Assembly (NCBI RefSeq): GCF_035222375.1
Contig: NC_085889.1
Span: 2,294,001 to 2,358,000 of the forward strand
Length of the DNA stretch: 64,000 nucleotides
DNA from: Podospora pseudocomata
Taxonomy: Eukaryota > Ascomycota > Sordariomycetes > Sordariales > Podosporaceae
Reading direction: 5' to 3'
Positions 10,801 through 21,102 of the stretch are shown here, one piece after another. Within the stretch, counting starts at the first letter, position 1. Every line of letters starts with the position of its first letter. The notes below the pieces were generated by a model that saw nothing but the letters and a program-made list of their open reading frames with translations, had not been told where the DNA came from and made no database searches. The translations under genes were made by a program, and so were the position numbers.

Positions 10801-11814
10801 ATCCAAGCCGACACATCCAAGGCCGGCACATACACGTACAAGTTCACGGCGTTGGAAGACCACCTCTACAACAGCGATCGCAACTTCAAGCCCGTGCTCG
10901 TAGAGCAGAAGGTGAACAGCAAGCCCACGGCGGCATTTGCCAAACCTGGACAAAACTTCAAATATTGCAAGTCTGAGCAGGGTGCGGAAGAAGGAATCCC
11001 TGTCGTCCTCTCAGGTGTGCCTCCATTTTCTCTGGAGGTCGAGATCAAGCACCAAAGCGCCGCCCTCCCCGAGATTTACCGGACCCCCGTCATCAACTCG
11101 AACACGTACGAAATCCAGATCCCTCGGCATCAGCTTCGCCTTGGTACCCAGAACATCCGCATCCGCGATGTCAAGGATGGCAGCGGCTGCCACTCGGCCA
11201 CAGCCAACATTGGCGGTCCTTCGATCCAGGTGCAGCTCTTTGAGGCGCCCACCATCTACCCGCTCGAGACACGCACCGACTACTGCGTGGGTGAGCGTAT
11301 CTCGTACACCTTGTCAGGCAGCCCACCATTCGACGTCTGGTATACCTTTGACGGCGTCGAGCGCAAAGCCAAGTCAACCACGACTAACTTCCGTCGCGTG
11401 GCCGAGTCGCCTGGTGAGTTTGTCATCACGACCATTTCAGACAAGTCGTCCGAGTGCAAGGCGCCTGTCAATGTGGCCAAGACGATCCACCCCATGCCGG
11501 CCGTCAAGATCAGCAGGGGCAAGAACGCTCGCGTTGATATCCACGAAGGTGGAGAGGTGGAGATTCTGTTCGAGTTCTGGGGCACGCCTCCGTTTGAGTT
11601 TACGTATACTCGTAGCACGAACGCGAAGAAGGGACAGAAGAGTGTTGTGTTGGAGACGAGGCACGATATTAGCCACGAGCACAGCAAGGTCATCCGGGCG
11701 AGCCAGGAGGGCACGTACGAGGTTGTGGCCATCAAGGATAAGTTTTGCGCTTTTTCGACGATGGGGGGAGATGAGAAGGGTGATAGGAAGGGACAGAAGA
11801 AGCTGGGGTATTGA
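7887..11814 (+). CDS. POM152: Nuclear pore membrane glycoprotein Pom152
   Basis: Integral membrane nucleoporin that forms the lumenal ring anchoring the pore in the nuclear envelope. Three exons, 7887-8351, 8410-10642 and 10697-11814 (introns 58 and 54 nt), give 1271 residues, close to the usual length. A Pro/Asn-rich N-terminal tail faces the pore. Three hydrophobic segments follow (about 85-180), including [22 protein letters not shown] and [14 protein letters not shown], the last continuing across the first splice site. The remainder is a string of Ig-like lumenal repeats with the recurrent signature G-x-P-P-F, e.g. [33 protein letters not shown] and [11 protein letters not shown]. Repeats with single cysteines such as GGCEGEV and SGCHSAT are typical. 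The sequence shows nothing odd. Confidence 0.95.
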
Positions 11815-12301
11815 TGGGAGGCGTGTAGGGGCGGGGGGGTGAATATGAATGGTGGGTGGACTGGTGGATGTAGGACTGGGTTTGGGAGGAAGCGCTTGAC
11901 AAAAGAAATTGGTATTTTATCTTGGGGGTTTTTGTCACATTTTTTTTATTTTCTGGGATTGTAACTAAATGAGGTAAACCATAGCACGGCGTTTTTGTGG
12001 GAAATTGAAATGGGTGATGTTGGTATTTATGGGGGTTGGGGGAGAATAGAACTTGGTGACTGGTGTTTGTTCAGATGAATCCGATGCTTGTTGTCTGTCA
12101 GTGGTTTGGGACACCTAGGCGGAAGTACCTACTAGCATGACGATGATAGCAGATGAAGATCGGGGCTCAGCAATCTGGAATAAGGTCTGAAGCCTTGATT
12201 TTGTTCCCCCACAGGATTTATGGGCCAGTTGTAGGATGAACTTTTATGACCGACTTTGAGCACTCGACCAACTCCTCGGTTACAAAAACCTGACAAAAAC
12301 A
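11815..12301. other. POM152 3' flank
   Basis: G-rich then T-rich DNA that should contain the POM152 3' untranslated region. No gene is visible. Confidence 0.5.
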
Positions 12302-12622
12302 ATGAGCCGCATCGACCCAAACAGAGACCATCTCGATGGTCAAACCGCACCTGGAAATGTGAATTCCCAGCCCGACTCAGTGTTGTCATATGTGTCCGCA
12401 CCATCAACACCATCGACACCACCTACTCCCTTTGACACCCCCTGGCCCATCTGCCTCCCATCTTCACTCCCGTCTTCTGGTTTTTTTCTTGTGGGCTGCT
12501 TTTCTCTGGGTGGGTTGTTGTTTACCTATCTTTGTGAGATCCGGGATTTGCTGCTGCCGGTCATTTTGAGGGGAGGGAGGTTGTCACTGTTTCTGGAAAG
12601 GGAGTTTGAGGATATGGGATAA
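12302..12622 (+). CDS. Small hypothetical membrane protein candidate
   Basis: An open frame of 106 codons begins MSRIDPNRDHLDGQ. Its N-terminal half is Ser/Thr/Pro-rich (SAPSTPSTPPTPFDTPW), and a strongly hydrophobic segment follows (SSGFFLVGCFSLGGLLF), then a charged tail ending EREFEDMG. The ATG has A-rich leader sequence directly upstream (AAAAACA). The pattern of a disordered tail plus one membrane helix is plausible for a fungal small membrane protein, but I recognise no family. An unspliced further exon cannot be excluded. Confidence 0.35.
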   Translation: MSRIDPNRDHLDGQTAPGNVNSQPDSVLSYVSAPSTPSTPPTPFDTPWPICLPSSLPSSGFFLVGCFSLGGLLFTYLCEIRDLLLPVILRGGRLSLFLEREFEDMG

Positions 12623-12688
12623 TGGTGGGAGAAGGGGGTGTATGTGTGGTTGTCTGGTGTACGGTGGTTGTTTTTTTTTGGGGGGGGG

Positions 12689-12757
12689 TCGGTGTATGAT
12701 GTTTGGGGGGGTCGGTGTATGATGTTTGGGGGGGTCGGTGTATGATGTTGGGGGGAG
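12689..12757 (+). repeat. 23-bp G-rich minisatellite, three units
   Basis: Units start at 12689, 12712 and 12735. Each begins TCGGTGTATGATGTT and ends in a run of six to seven G. A further run of nine G lies just upstream (12680-12688), so four long G runs are evenly spaced. The third unit is slightly shortened. Confidence 0.9.
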
Positions 12758-13308
12758 TTGGGGTTTGGTTTTTGAGTGGGTGGTAGCTTTGGGGCTTGAG
12801 GGGGATTAGGTGGGTTGTTCAAGGGGGAAGGGGGAGGTAGTTGAAGAGGGGGAAGGGGAGGATGGGTATGTTCCTTTGGGGTTGGTGGTTTATTTGAGGT
12901 TGGAAGGGGTGAGGGTGTTGTGGTTTTGGGTAAGTGAACCAGGACCTTGTAAGAGATCGCAGAGCACAGACGAGGAAACAGTTTGTTCATCGTGATTTAT
13001 TGTGTGTACTCTTCGTTCATGCCGCTGTCAACATGCTCAATTGTTCACTTCGCCCCCACCTATCAACCTTCAAAACACAATCTCATCTCTTGTTTCCCAT
13101 CGACATCAGACACCCTATATTCGCCAGAGTAACCCACCGAAAAGCCATATGACAACTCAACCGGTAGACAGCCTCAGCGCAACCACCCATCAGATACTCC
13201 TTTATCTCAGGCCTGTTCATCAATTTGCCATCCATTGAACAGTCCCCCATCAGCCATCATCACAACCCCTTCATCAGAACACTTCCCATAAGAATAGACT
13301 CCACCAGA

Positions 13309-13386
13309 ACACCCTTCATCAAAAACACCCTCCATCAAAACACCCTTCATCAAAAACACCCTTCATCAAAACACCCTCCATCAAAC
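13309..13386 (+). repeat. Imperfect 15-16 bp minisatellite, about five units
   Basis: Units of the form ACACCCTTCATCAAAA or ACACCCTCCATCAAA follow one another, differing in the T/C of the CCTYC core and by one A. No coding context is apparent. Confidence 0.85.
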
Positions 13387-15166
13387 AGCCGTTTTTCCAG
13401 AACCTCATCACAGACAACTGGCCCCATCGAAAATCCACCACCAAATACCCGTCATAAACTCGCTCCCATCTGGGGAATGTCTGCTTGTGGGAATCGCCGT
13501 GTCGTCTCACTATTCATACCAGAGTCGTTAATAAAGACACATCGAGATGATTCTGGCTGTCAGACATACCTGTAGTAAGCCCCAACGGCTCCACTCGAGA
13601 GAACTATCCTGTAATCGAAGACCTTGTGATGTTAGCCAGCAAGGGACAAATGCACGTACCTTGTAGCTGATGATTCGACAACGATTTGATACAAAAAAAA
13701 GCTGTTCGCCCACCCACCCTGTCTAGCCGACCAACCACCCACCCCAATCCAGCGAGCCGAGTCCAGGTAAGTGTCCCGAGCCCGCAACTAGTGGTGGGCA
13801 GCCACCTCGTTTAGGAGTCGTAGAAGGTTCCACTTAAGGAAAGCTCTGCAACATCCGTGACGGTGAGGCCAGGATGGAGTTTGCTGCAGCCGTGTAATGC
13901 TTCAGACACCATCCTTCCGCGAAAGTACCAGGCGACATCGAAGTCTGGATATGTGGGTCATGAGGCATCAGTTTCACCAATTCCAAAGCCACACCAAGGG
14001 AGGGGAGGACCAAGGTGGCCGCACCCCACACGATGAGCCAGTGGGCTGGGTCCTCCGCCGAGCCAGACGTTCATAGAGCCACACAACGATAGACCCCCGT
14101 AAAGGGCAAGGCAATGATACTGCTGGAAAGGAGGAACACAAGAAGGGCATAGCAAACACGCTGCCCACGCGTTCCAGAAGAAGGGGAAGAGAAGGATGGC
14201 ATTCTTGCTTTCGGTAGTTGGCAAAGAGAGAAAAGAGAAGAGAAAATGTGACAAGGCCGGAGACTTGGGTTTTGAAGCCACTCTGGAAGCATGCTCGTTC
14301 TTGCTGTTTCCTATTACTGAGGTCATTTTGGTTCCCGCTTGCAGGCATAGTTCCTTCCCCAGTACGTCGAACTTCGCTGGGAGTTCTCCGAATCGTCCGT
14401 TGGTGGGAAGAGATGGGGAATGGAAGTCACAAATCTGAAAATACGTGAGGAAAGAACAGAGCAGGACACCGGGTGGTCTTTGGTCCCGAGGGTAAGTCCC
14501 ATTGCATGTGTTGCCCTCCTGTCTGCGGAAAGCACCCTGAGCTGTAATTGAAGCATGGCTTGGGACTATCAAATCCTGGGTTGGCCACATTTCTCCAGGC
14601 AGAAGATATGACCGCGTAAATGTTGAACTCTGTGATGGTTCAAGATAACCTAAAGAAAGTCACTACACACTCTGGAAGATGTCAAAGAAAATTGAAACCA
14701 TATTCGGACCATTAGGTAGCAGCCAGACAGATTTGGGGATAGGTGCTAACCTCAAACTTGGGCAAACAATCATGGCACTTTTGGTTATGCACGGGTAGAG
14801 AAAGAGGGAATTCAAAGTTCGCTTTTCCAAAAATTTTGAGTTCACAACTGGCGTCTTTGCAAGCTTTGGCACATTTTGCCAGGTGGGCTGAAAGCTTTTT
14901 TCACTACTCAATCGAATTCCAGACAATCTTTCCGAGGTTTAAAGGCGTTTCAAATTGCTGAGACGACCTCGGCCCTTGAGAAAGCGACCGCAAACAAGGA
15001 GCGAGCCTCTGAAAAGCCGATCCGAGTTCAGAGCACAGAGAAGAACTCGATGGTGACAACCTATCTCGACCTCACCTCGGATCATGATACTGCCACAATC
15101 AACAGCGGCATCACACACACCCCTCAAACAACAAAAGACAGTTCTCATCTCTTGCTTCGAGTAGTA

Positions 15167-15896
15167 ATGGAAAAACTCGACACAAAGGCCCCGGGTGACA
15201 CAACCAGTAACCTCCCCCAACCAAGTACCCCATCATCACCACCACCGCCGCCCCCCGAATCAACACTACGACAACGATGGAAAGCCATGACCAAAGTCCT
15301 CCTCACACCCTACAAAATCCCCGGCCCGCCCCCCCCTCGCACCCCCCAGCGACAGACCCTCCTCAACATCCTCATCGCGCCCGTCTTCTGGTTCAACATA
15401 TCGCTCATATTCTGTGGTGTACGCCTTCTCCTGCCCATGGATTTCGACAAAGACACGGTCAGTCTTATGAAGCTGCACGGGCGGATTTTGTTGCAAGGTA
15501 TTACAGGAGGGACAGTTCTCGATCTGGTGCTCTTGGGGGTGTGGTACCTGACGGGGGGCTGGCAGATTTGGGGGGGGGAGGTTTGCGAGGGAGCGGATGG
15601 CGGTGTGGAGGGGGTGGGAGGGGAAGGTTGGAATGGGGGAGGTGGAGAGGAGGTGTAGGGAGGTGTATAGGCCTTTGGGGATTTTGTTGGAGGAGTTGTG
15701 GAGGGGGTGGTTGGGGGATCCGGGGGAGGGGGAGAGGGGAAAGGGGGAGGGGGAGGGTTGGAAGTTGGGATGTGTTTGGCTGCTATTGGACTTTACTCTC
15801 TCTTTATTGTCGTTATGTGTCTATCGAGAAAAGGTGCTTCACGTCAAGGTAGTCAACTGTCTTTCTCTCTTTCAAAAAAGGGTTTTGATCAGATGA
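15167..15896 (+). CDS. Hypothetical two-helix membrane protein, frame broken in a G run
   Basis: I do not recognise the family. From the ATG at 15167 (MEKLDTKAPGD) a Pro-rich tail leads to a basic patch and two hydrophobic helices, ILIAPVFWFNISLIFCGVRL and ILLQGITGGTVLDLVLLGVW. After GGWQIWGG the frame enters a Gly/Glu low-complexity tail and stops at 15658. The frame one base further on continues instead with RFARERMAVWRGWEGKV, CREVYRPLGILLEEL and a hydrophobic LLLDFTLSLLSL, open to 15896. The switch falls in a run of nine G (15570-15578): eight would join the two parts. This suggests a one-base insertion, real or a sequencing error. An upstream start near 15050 (MVTTYLDL) is also possible. 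Confidence 0.5.
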
Positions 15897-16410
15897 TGGA
15901 AGAGTAAGGCTCTCTGGAACATGACTGGAAAGCATGCTGTTGGAGGAGGTACGAGTGCGGACAGACCATGGGCGAGAGACAGGGCAGTGCCGACGTCAGT
16001 CTTTCGGACAGGCTCTGTCTTGTCGTGCCGACTACCAGATTGGTGGGTAAGGCTGGACTGATGGGAGATGAAATCAGATTATCAGTTTCTCCATGTGCCG
16101 TCAGTCAGGCGTCCAAGAGATGGATTGGTTTGTGCTTCTGTGCATCGTATTCAGCGGGGGGGGGGCGATGCGATTGGTTGTTGGAAGAGTGAGGCACTGG
16201 GCGTGTGTGGCTTATCACCTTTGCTGCATGTGGACGCACGTCTTTGGGGATGGGAAAATCGCGAGATACGATGAGGGTGCTGTTGCGGCTGAAATAGGAT
16301 GAATATGGAAATGTATATATCTCGCTCATGACGCCCACTGCGGCATGGGATGAGGAGTAACGATTTGGTCATACTCAACCACCACTGAGCACCACAAGAT
16401 CGAAACCACG
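15897..16410. promoter_or_regulatory. Upstream region of the RTA1-like gene
   Basis: No gene. It contains a run of nine G near 16157-16165 and presumably the promoter of the RTA1-like gene that starts at 16411. Confidence 0.45.
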
Positions 16411-17612
16411 ATGGAGTCAGGAGAATACGGTATGTTTTTCTGGATGGAGTTTGTCCGTGCTTACTTACAACCAAGTCAATAGTCCCTGGCAGTGTGTACT
16501 TTTACGCCCCCAACAAGGGAGCTGCCATCTTCTTCGCCATAGCTTTTGCTTTCTCTGGCTTTTACCACATCTACCAGTGCATGTACGACCAGGATTCAAC
16601 TATACCTGTCATCACTTACCAATACTGATCGTAAACACCAGCCACTACAAGAGCTGGCGCCTAACCGGCCTCTATGTCTTCTGCGCCGTCCTATTCGCCG
16701 GGGGCTTCGTCGTCCGCGCCTGGGGAGCCTTTGACTACACCAACCTCGTCAAGTACATAGTCAGTGTTTGCCTCATCTACGGCGCACCGTACGTTGTTGA
16801 CACCCCATCCTCTCTCCTCGCCCCCTCCCCCAAATCTACACATTCCGCTAACCTGCACCACCACCCCCTTCAGACCCCTCCTGGAGCTCGCAAACTACAA
16901 CATACTCGGCAAAATCCTCTACTATGTCCCCTACCACTCCCCCATCCACCCCGGCCGGGTAATCACCACCTTCGCCTTCATCTCCGCCGTCATCGAAGCC
17001 CTCAACGGCAACGGCGTCTCCCTAACAGCAAACCAATCCCTCACCCCCTGGCGCCAACACATCGGCCGCGCCCTCCTCAAAGCATCCCTCCTCATCCAAG
17101 TCTTCGTCATCACCCTCTTCATCCTCCTAGCAGCCATCTTCCACCGCCGCTGTTATAAGTCAGGGATGCGCAACGCCAAACTCTACAACCCGCTCTACAC
17201 GCTCTACATCTCCACCGCGTTGCTTTTTGCAAGGACAATCTTCCGGGTGGTGGAGTACTGGTCCATCGCTGAGCATGATTACTGGAAGCCGGGGTTTGAT
17301 CCCAAGAGTTTGAGCCCGGCGATCAGATATGAGAGTTTTTATTATGTGTTTGAGGCGATGCTGATGTTGATTAATCATGTGCTGCTGAATGTAAGGCATC
17401 CGAGGATGTGGCTGCCAAAGAACACAAAGACGTACTTGTCTAGGGCGGATGGGGCGACGGAGATTGACGGGCCGGGGTATAAGGACGGGAGGCCGTTTTG
17501 GGTGACGCTTGTTGATCCTTTTGATGTGCATGGGTTGTTGGGTGGGAGGAAGAAGGATGGTGACTTTTGGGATGGGGATGGGGAACAACGGACGGGGAAG
17601 GATGGGTGTTGA
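16411..17612 (+). CDS. RTA1-like (lipid-translocating exporter family) seven-helix membrane protein
   Basis: Fungal RTA1-family proteins are seven-helix membrane proteins linked to resistance to toxic lipids and sterol-targeting drugs; the exact substrate is unknown here. Four exons, 16411-16429, 16483-16582, 16642-16788 and 16874-17612, with introns of 53, 59 and 85 nt, give 334 residues. The very short first exon encodes MESGEY, and the splice into VPGSVYFYAPNKGAA restores the usual RTA1 start. Helices include AIFFAIAFAFSGFYHIY, LTGLYVFCAVLFAGGF, YIVSVCLIYGAPPLLELANY and ASLLIQVFVITLFILLAAIF. Strong family signatures are RAWGAFDYTN, ALNGNGVSL, FRVVEYWSI and NVRHPRMWLP. The C-terminal tail is Gly/Asp-rich. 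Domain identity is firm; function is inferred from the family. Confidence 0.9.
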
Positions 17613-19950
17613 TGGTTTGGAATTGTTTTGGTCAGGACGAGCGGTGAAGGGAAGGAAGGCAAACACTTCTAATCGCTGGTGAGAGGTTCGGTCCGGTGTC
17701 TTGGGATTCTCCGTTGGCGTACGGCGTCAAGATGCTTGTTTGCCTGTTTCTTCAAGGGGAACCGAGATCCGATCATATAATGCGGTGGGCGGTGAGGCGC
17801 CGACGGGGAAGAGGCGGTTTCAGAAGCCTCAAAGGAATCCGCCAGATGAGTGTGTAGTTTTCATGGTCTTTTTCTAGAAGCCGCTGCGGTCATAGGGTGG
17901 GGTTGAGGGCGGCTTAGTCCCTCGGAAGGATGTATAGACTTTTTGAACGTGCACAAGTCATCGTGTTGAGCATTGATTTCGAATTCTTGAAGTTGACCGC
18001 CCCAAATGCTGTTTCGATCTTGACAAGAACTCGGAGCCGGCTTGCTGTTGGCCATGATACGAACGGACGAACAACGGGCGGAAGTCCTAACGATCAACCC
18101 CGGAGATGGCCTCAAAATGTCAAGGTCCATTTTCGTTGTTTTATGCGACCAGAGGCCAACACGCGAATGCCACACGAGGATTTATTGTGCGACTTCAAGT
18201 GCCAAACTTTGGGGGTTTTGGACGTCTATGTGTTAGCCAAGCCTCAAAATTTAGGACTTTGGGAGCCGATTGATATCAAGCGAAGTGGGACTGCAATTTT
18301 GTCAAGTATCTAAACAGCAGCTCTGTTTCTCATTCATGACGAGGGAGAAACCGCCAGTTGGACTCTTGAGAATCCTTCATCCTTGATGGCCACTAAGCAA
18401 GCAAGCCGGGCTGGTGATGGCGGAAGATCATCTGGCGTCGGCAACTTCCACCAGGCGAAAAAAAAAGGATGCCAAGATGAAGAACTACTGGTCATTGCGG
18501 TCATAAAATTGATTCGACTGAAGGACACGCGAAAATGTAGCTGGGAACGGGGTTCACCATGAGACTTCTAGACTGGAGGTTGATGAGGTTTGTGTGCCTG
18601 TCATTGTGGCTTGATGAAAGAGCACTGTCCATACTAAGTGTGGCGTTTGTGGCACACTTGTATGGGTTTGCCTTTTGGCTTGGCGGGGCACGGTCGGTGG
18701 CTTGAACGCCGTTGAAGATGTTCATTCTCACTCGGTTTGCTGTCGGTAGTGAGAAACAGTGCCCGGAATAGCATCCGAAGGTTGCCTATCTTTTCTCTAC
18801 TTTTGTCAATTCCCTTTGTGAGGCGAGTGGTTTCTCCGCCTGACAACTCAGCCGGGCATTGAATCCTTCCGCTGTCATGTCCCCGCCCACACGCGAGCTG
18901 CGAGTTGCTGACTGCTAGCTAACATCAACCCTCACTCAACCCTCTCAGCACACGATCACGACACACGATACACGACCGTGACGCGAGCCAAGGTGACATG
19001 CTCCTCAAATGTCTGTTTTGTTTCTAGCATCTGCACCGTCTCAAACACACTACAGCCCGCCCCCGTCGCCCCTCATCCCCTTGTCCCCCCGTGCAATGAG
19101 ACGCTGCTGCTTGTCACCTGCATGCCATGCCATGCTGCGGTAAATGCATATTCGGGAGGCGGTTTTCTACGGGCACTATACCTGGAGCCTAGTGGCCTCG
19201 TTGGTTCAGGTGCACAATTGCAGCGTCTTGTAGGTAATACAAGATTAAATTGTTTCTCAGTACCAACACAGCCTCGAGGATCAGCTTCCCAACTCGCCTC
19301 CTACTTTCGGCTCTTCCTTTTCCTCGGCCTCGGCCAACTCCCCAACACTGAATTGCGAGTTGTGGATTGCGAAGTTGCGAGAGGATCGCTGCTAGTTTCA
19401 AACGGCAGAGGCCGAGATATCGTTTGTCCGAGGTAGTTCCTTGGTGACAGTCAATCCCTCTGGCGCGGGGCTGCTTTGGTAACTTGGTACGGAGTAATTC
19501 GAAAGATTGATTGATTAATCCGCCTCTACCCGCTGAACCCAGCGTGCCAGTGTCCCGGTGAGGTGAGAGAAGGGCTAAGGGATGCCAGCATCGCCAGGCT
19601 GCCGTTTTTCCAACACACCAACCCATCAATCCCAATCCCACCCCTGTCGGCGGCGGTGCACCACCCGAACAACAGCACGCGCATCGCAGCGGTCATCTTG
19701 GGCCGCCCGCCTTTTCCATCAACCCCCCCTTGTGCCCTTGTGTGCCCCTGTGCCCCTGAACATTCCGTTTACCAAAACCTTATACTTCGGCTGTCGCCCA
19801 CAAACCGCCGCATCAAACTACCGAGTCGAGAGTAGACATATCTTAGCGGCCTTCTCAGCTTATATCATCAGCCAGTGGTGCCTTCACCAACCTACCTATA
19901 TGATCCTTTGGTAGCCACTTTTCTCCTTCCTTCCCAAGGGCTTCACGGTC
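17613..19950. other. Intergenic region of about 2.3 kb
   Basis: Contains the 3' flank of the RTA1-like gene and the promoter and leader of the next gene. Only short open frames of mixed composition occur. I see no RNA gene or mobile element. Confidence 0.45.
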
Positions 19951-21102
19951 ATGGCAAACACAAGGGACACAACAATGGCCAACCCGTCAGCTTCAACGTC
20001 ACAAGCACGGTCTGAGTGGAGGGGTCCCGAAATATATCTCCATCTCGAGTTTAGGGTCGCCTGGTCCAGGAAGCCACAGCCCATCAAGAACCACCAAGTT
20101 ACATACCGATCTCGCGCCAGTCGTGAGAGGGCCCCAGCATTTCCTCGTCAGGTTCATGCTCCCAACACCAACTACCTCGCCGCCATCCGTGACTTTGATC
20201 AGAGACAGGCAGTACGCCGGAGCTTACTTGCCGAAGGCCAGCAAAGAGCCCACCATCAGTTGCAGGAGTACTACCGGGAGGACACACGGGGGAGACCACA
20301 GCACCAGATTCCCGTCATCCACGAGCCGGAGCAGGAGTCAGATCAACGTCGATCTCGAGCCGAGTCGGTTTCCTCACATGAGCGAGGAAGCTCAGCGCCC
20401 CCACCCATTGGCGATAACCCGTGGGACGTGAGCGTCCCGAGAGGACAACAGACAAAGGCTCTGCCCCCGGCGCCTTCCCAGTTCCGCTTGGGAGAGGGAT
20501 CTGATCCATGGTCAACCTGGTCGCTGCCACCGGGCTTTGATCCGACAATCTCTTTGCAGGATGAGCCCGAAGACTCGGCACAACGACCACAAGAATGGGT
20601 GGCATCCAACCCTACCGAGGTCTCTACCTTCTCACCCGAACCCGCCCAAGCCACCACCCACGCGCGCGATCATGTGGAATCTGGTTCCGTCATGACATCT
20701 CCTTTCAGTCCCGAACACTTTCCCGACCAACCTGACACTGGTCGCGTACGGGAACTGGAGGCGCTCTCGGCAGCCATGATGACGGTCGACAACGGGTTCG
20801 AGAATCAGTGGTGGTATCAAGGGCGGCGAGCCCAGGTCGCCGAGGATGCCAATGAAACCAGAAGTCTGCATTCACCGAGGCCAGGAACACCGGAGCATGT
20901 CCAGCTGCACCGCTGGTCAACAGAGCCCATAGGCAGCCCCGAGACGATGAGTGCCACCGTCAGCGGCCAGACTCCTTCCCTGGCCCAGACTGGCTTTGTC
21001 TCTCCGATCACGGAAGCTGCGAGCCCTGCTCTGGGTTTTGGCACACTTCAACGGACGTTGTCGACGAGGTCGGAAGAGCTGTGGTTTTCTGAACGGGCAT
21101 AA
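19951..21102 (+). CDS. Hypothetical disordered protein
   Basis: An uninterrupted frame of 383 codons from MANTRDTTMANP. No domain is recognised. The first 90 residues contain aromatic/basic segments (YLHLEFRVAW, RQVHAPNTNYL), and the rest is rich in Ser, Pro, Glu, Gln and Arg, predicted disordered. Scattered aromatic short motifs such as NPWDVSVP, SDPWSTWSLPPGF and NQWWYQGRR stand out as possible binding motifs, and a conserved-looking tail LQRTLSTRSEELWFSERA ends the protein. Codon use is GC-rich like that of neighbouring genes, and the frame is long for this composition. No membrane segment or signal peptide is seen. A second ATG at codon 9 is equally possible as start. Confidence 0.6.
   Translation: MANTRDTTMANPSASTSQARSEWRGPEIYLHLEFRVAWSRKPQPIKNHQVTYRSRASRERAPAFPRQVHAPNTNYLAAIRDFDQRQAVRRSLLAEGQQRAHHQLQEYYREDTRGRPQHQIPVIHEPEQESDQRRSRAESVSSHERGSSAPPPIGDNPWDVSVPRGQQTKALPPAPSQFRLGEGSDPWSTWSLPPGFDPTISLQDEPEDSAQRPQEWVASNPTEVSTFSPEPAQATTHARDHVESGSVMTSPFSPEHFPDQPDTGRVRELEALSAAMMTVDNGFENQWWYQGRRAQVAEDANETRSLHSPRPGTPEHVQLHRWSTEPIGSPETMSATVSGQTPSLAQTGFVSPITEAASPALGFGTLQRTLSTRSEELWFSERA

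Larger units (their letters stand above)
12623..15166. other. Gene-poor region with minisatellites
   Basis: No supported gene in about 2.5 kb. It begins with very G-rich DNA carrying the 23-bp repeat, continues into C/A-rich DNA with the CACCC(T/C)YCATCAA-type repeat, and ends in the leader of the next membrane protein. An open frame of 210 codons on the minus strand (13958-14590) looks non-coding. Confidence 0.45.

Noticed and set aside
12689-13386. Possible CRISPR-like array
   Set aside because: The repeats are directly tandem minisatellites with no unique spacers, in a eukaryotic genome.
13958-14590. Open frame of 210 codons on the minus strand
   Set aside because: Cys/Ser/Leu-rich random-looking sequence, no splice partner or family match.
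19195-19250. tRNA-like stretch with GTTGGTTCAGGTG
   Set aside because: Only the D-arm-like word is present; no matching acceptor or T arm.
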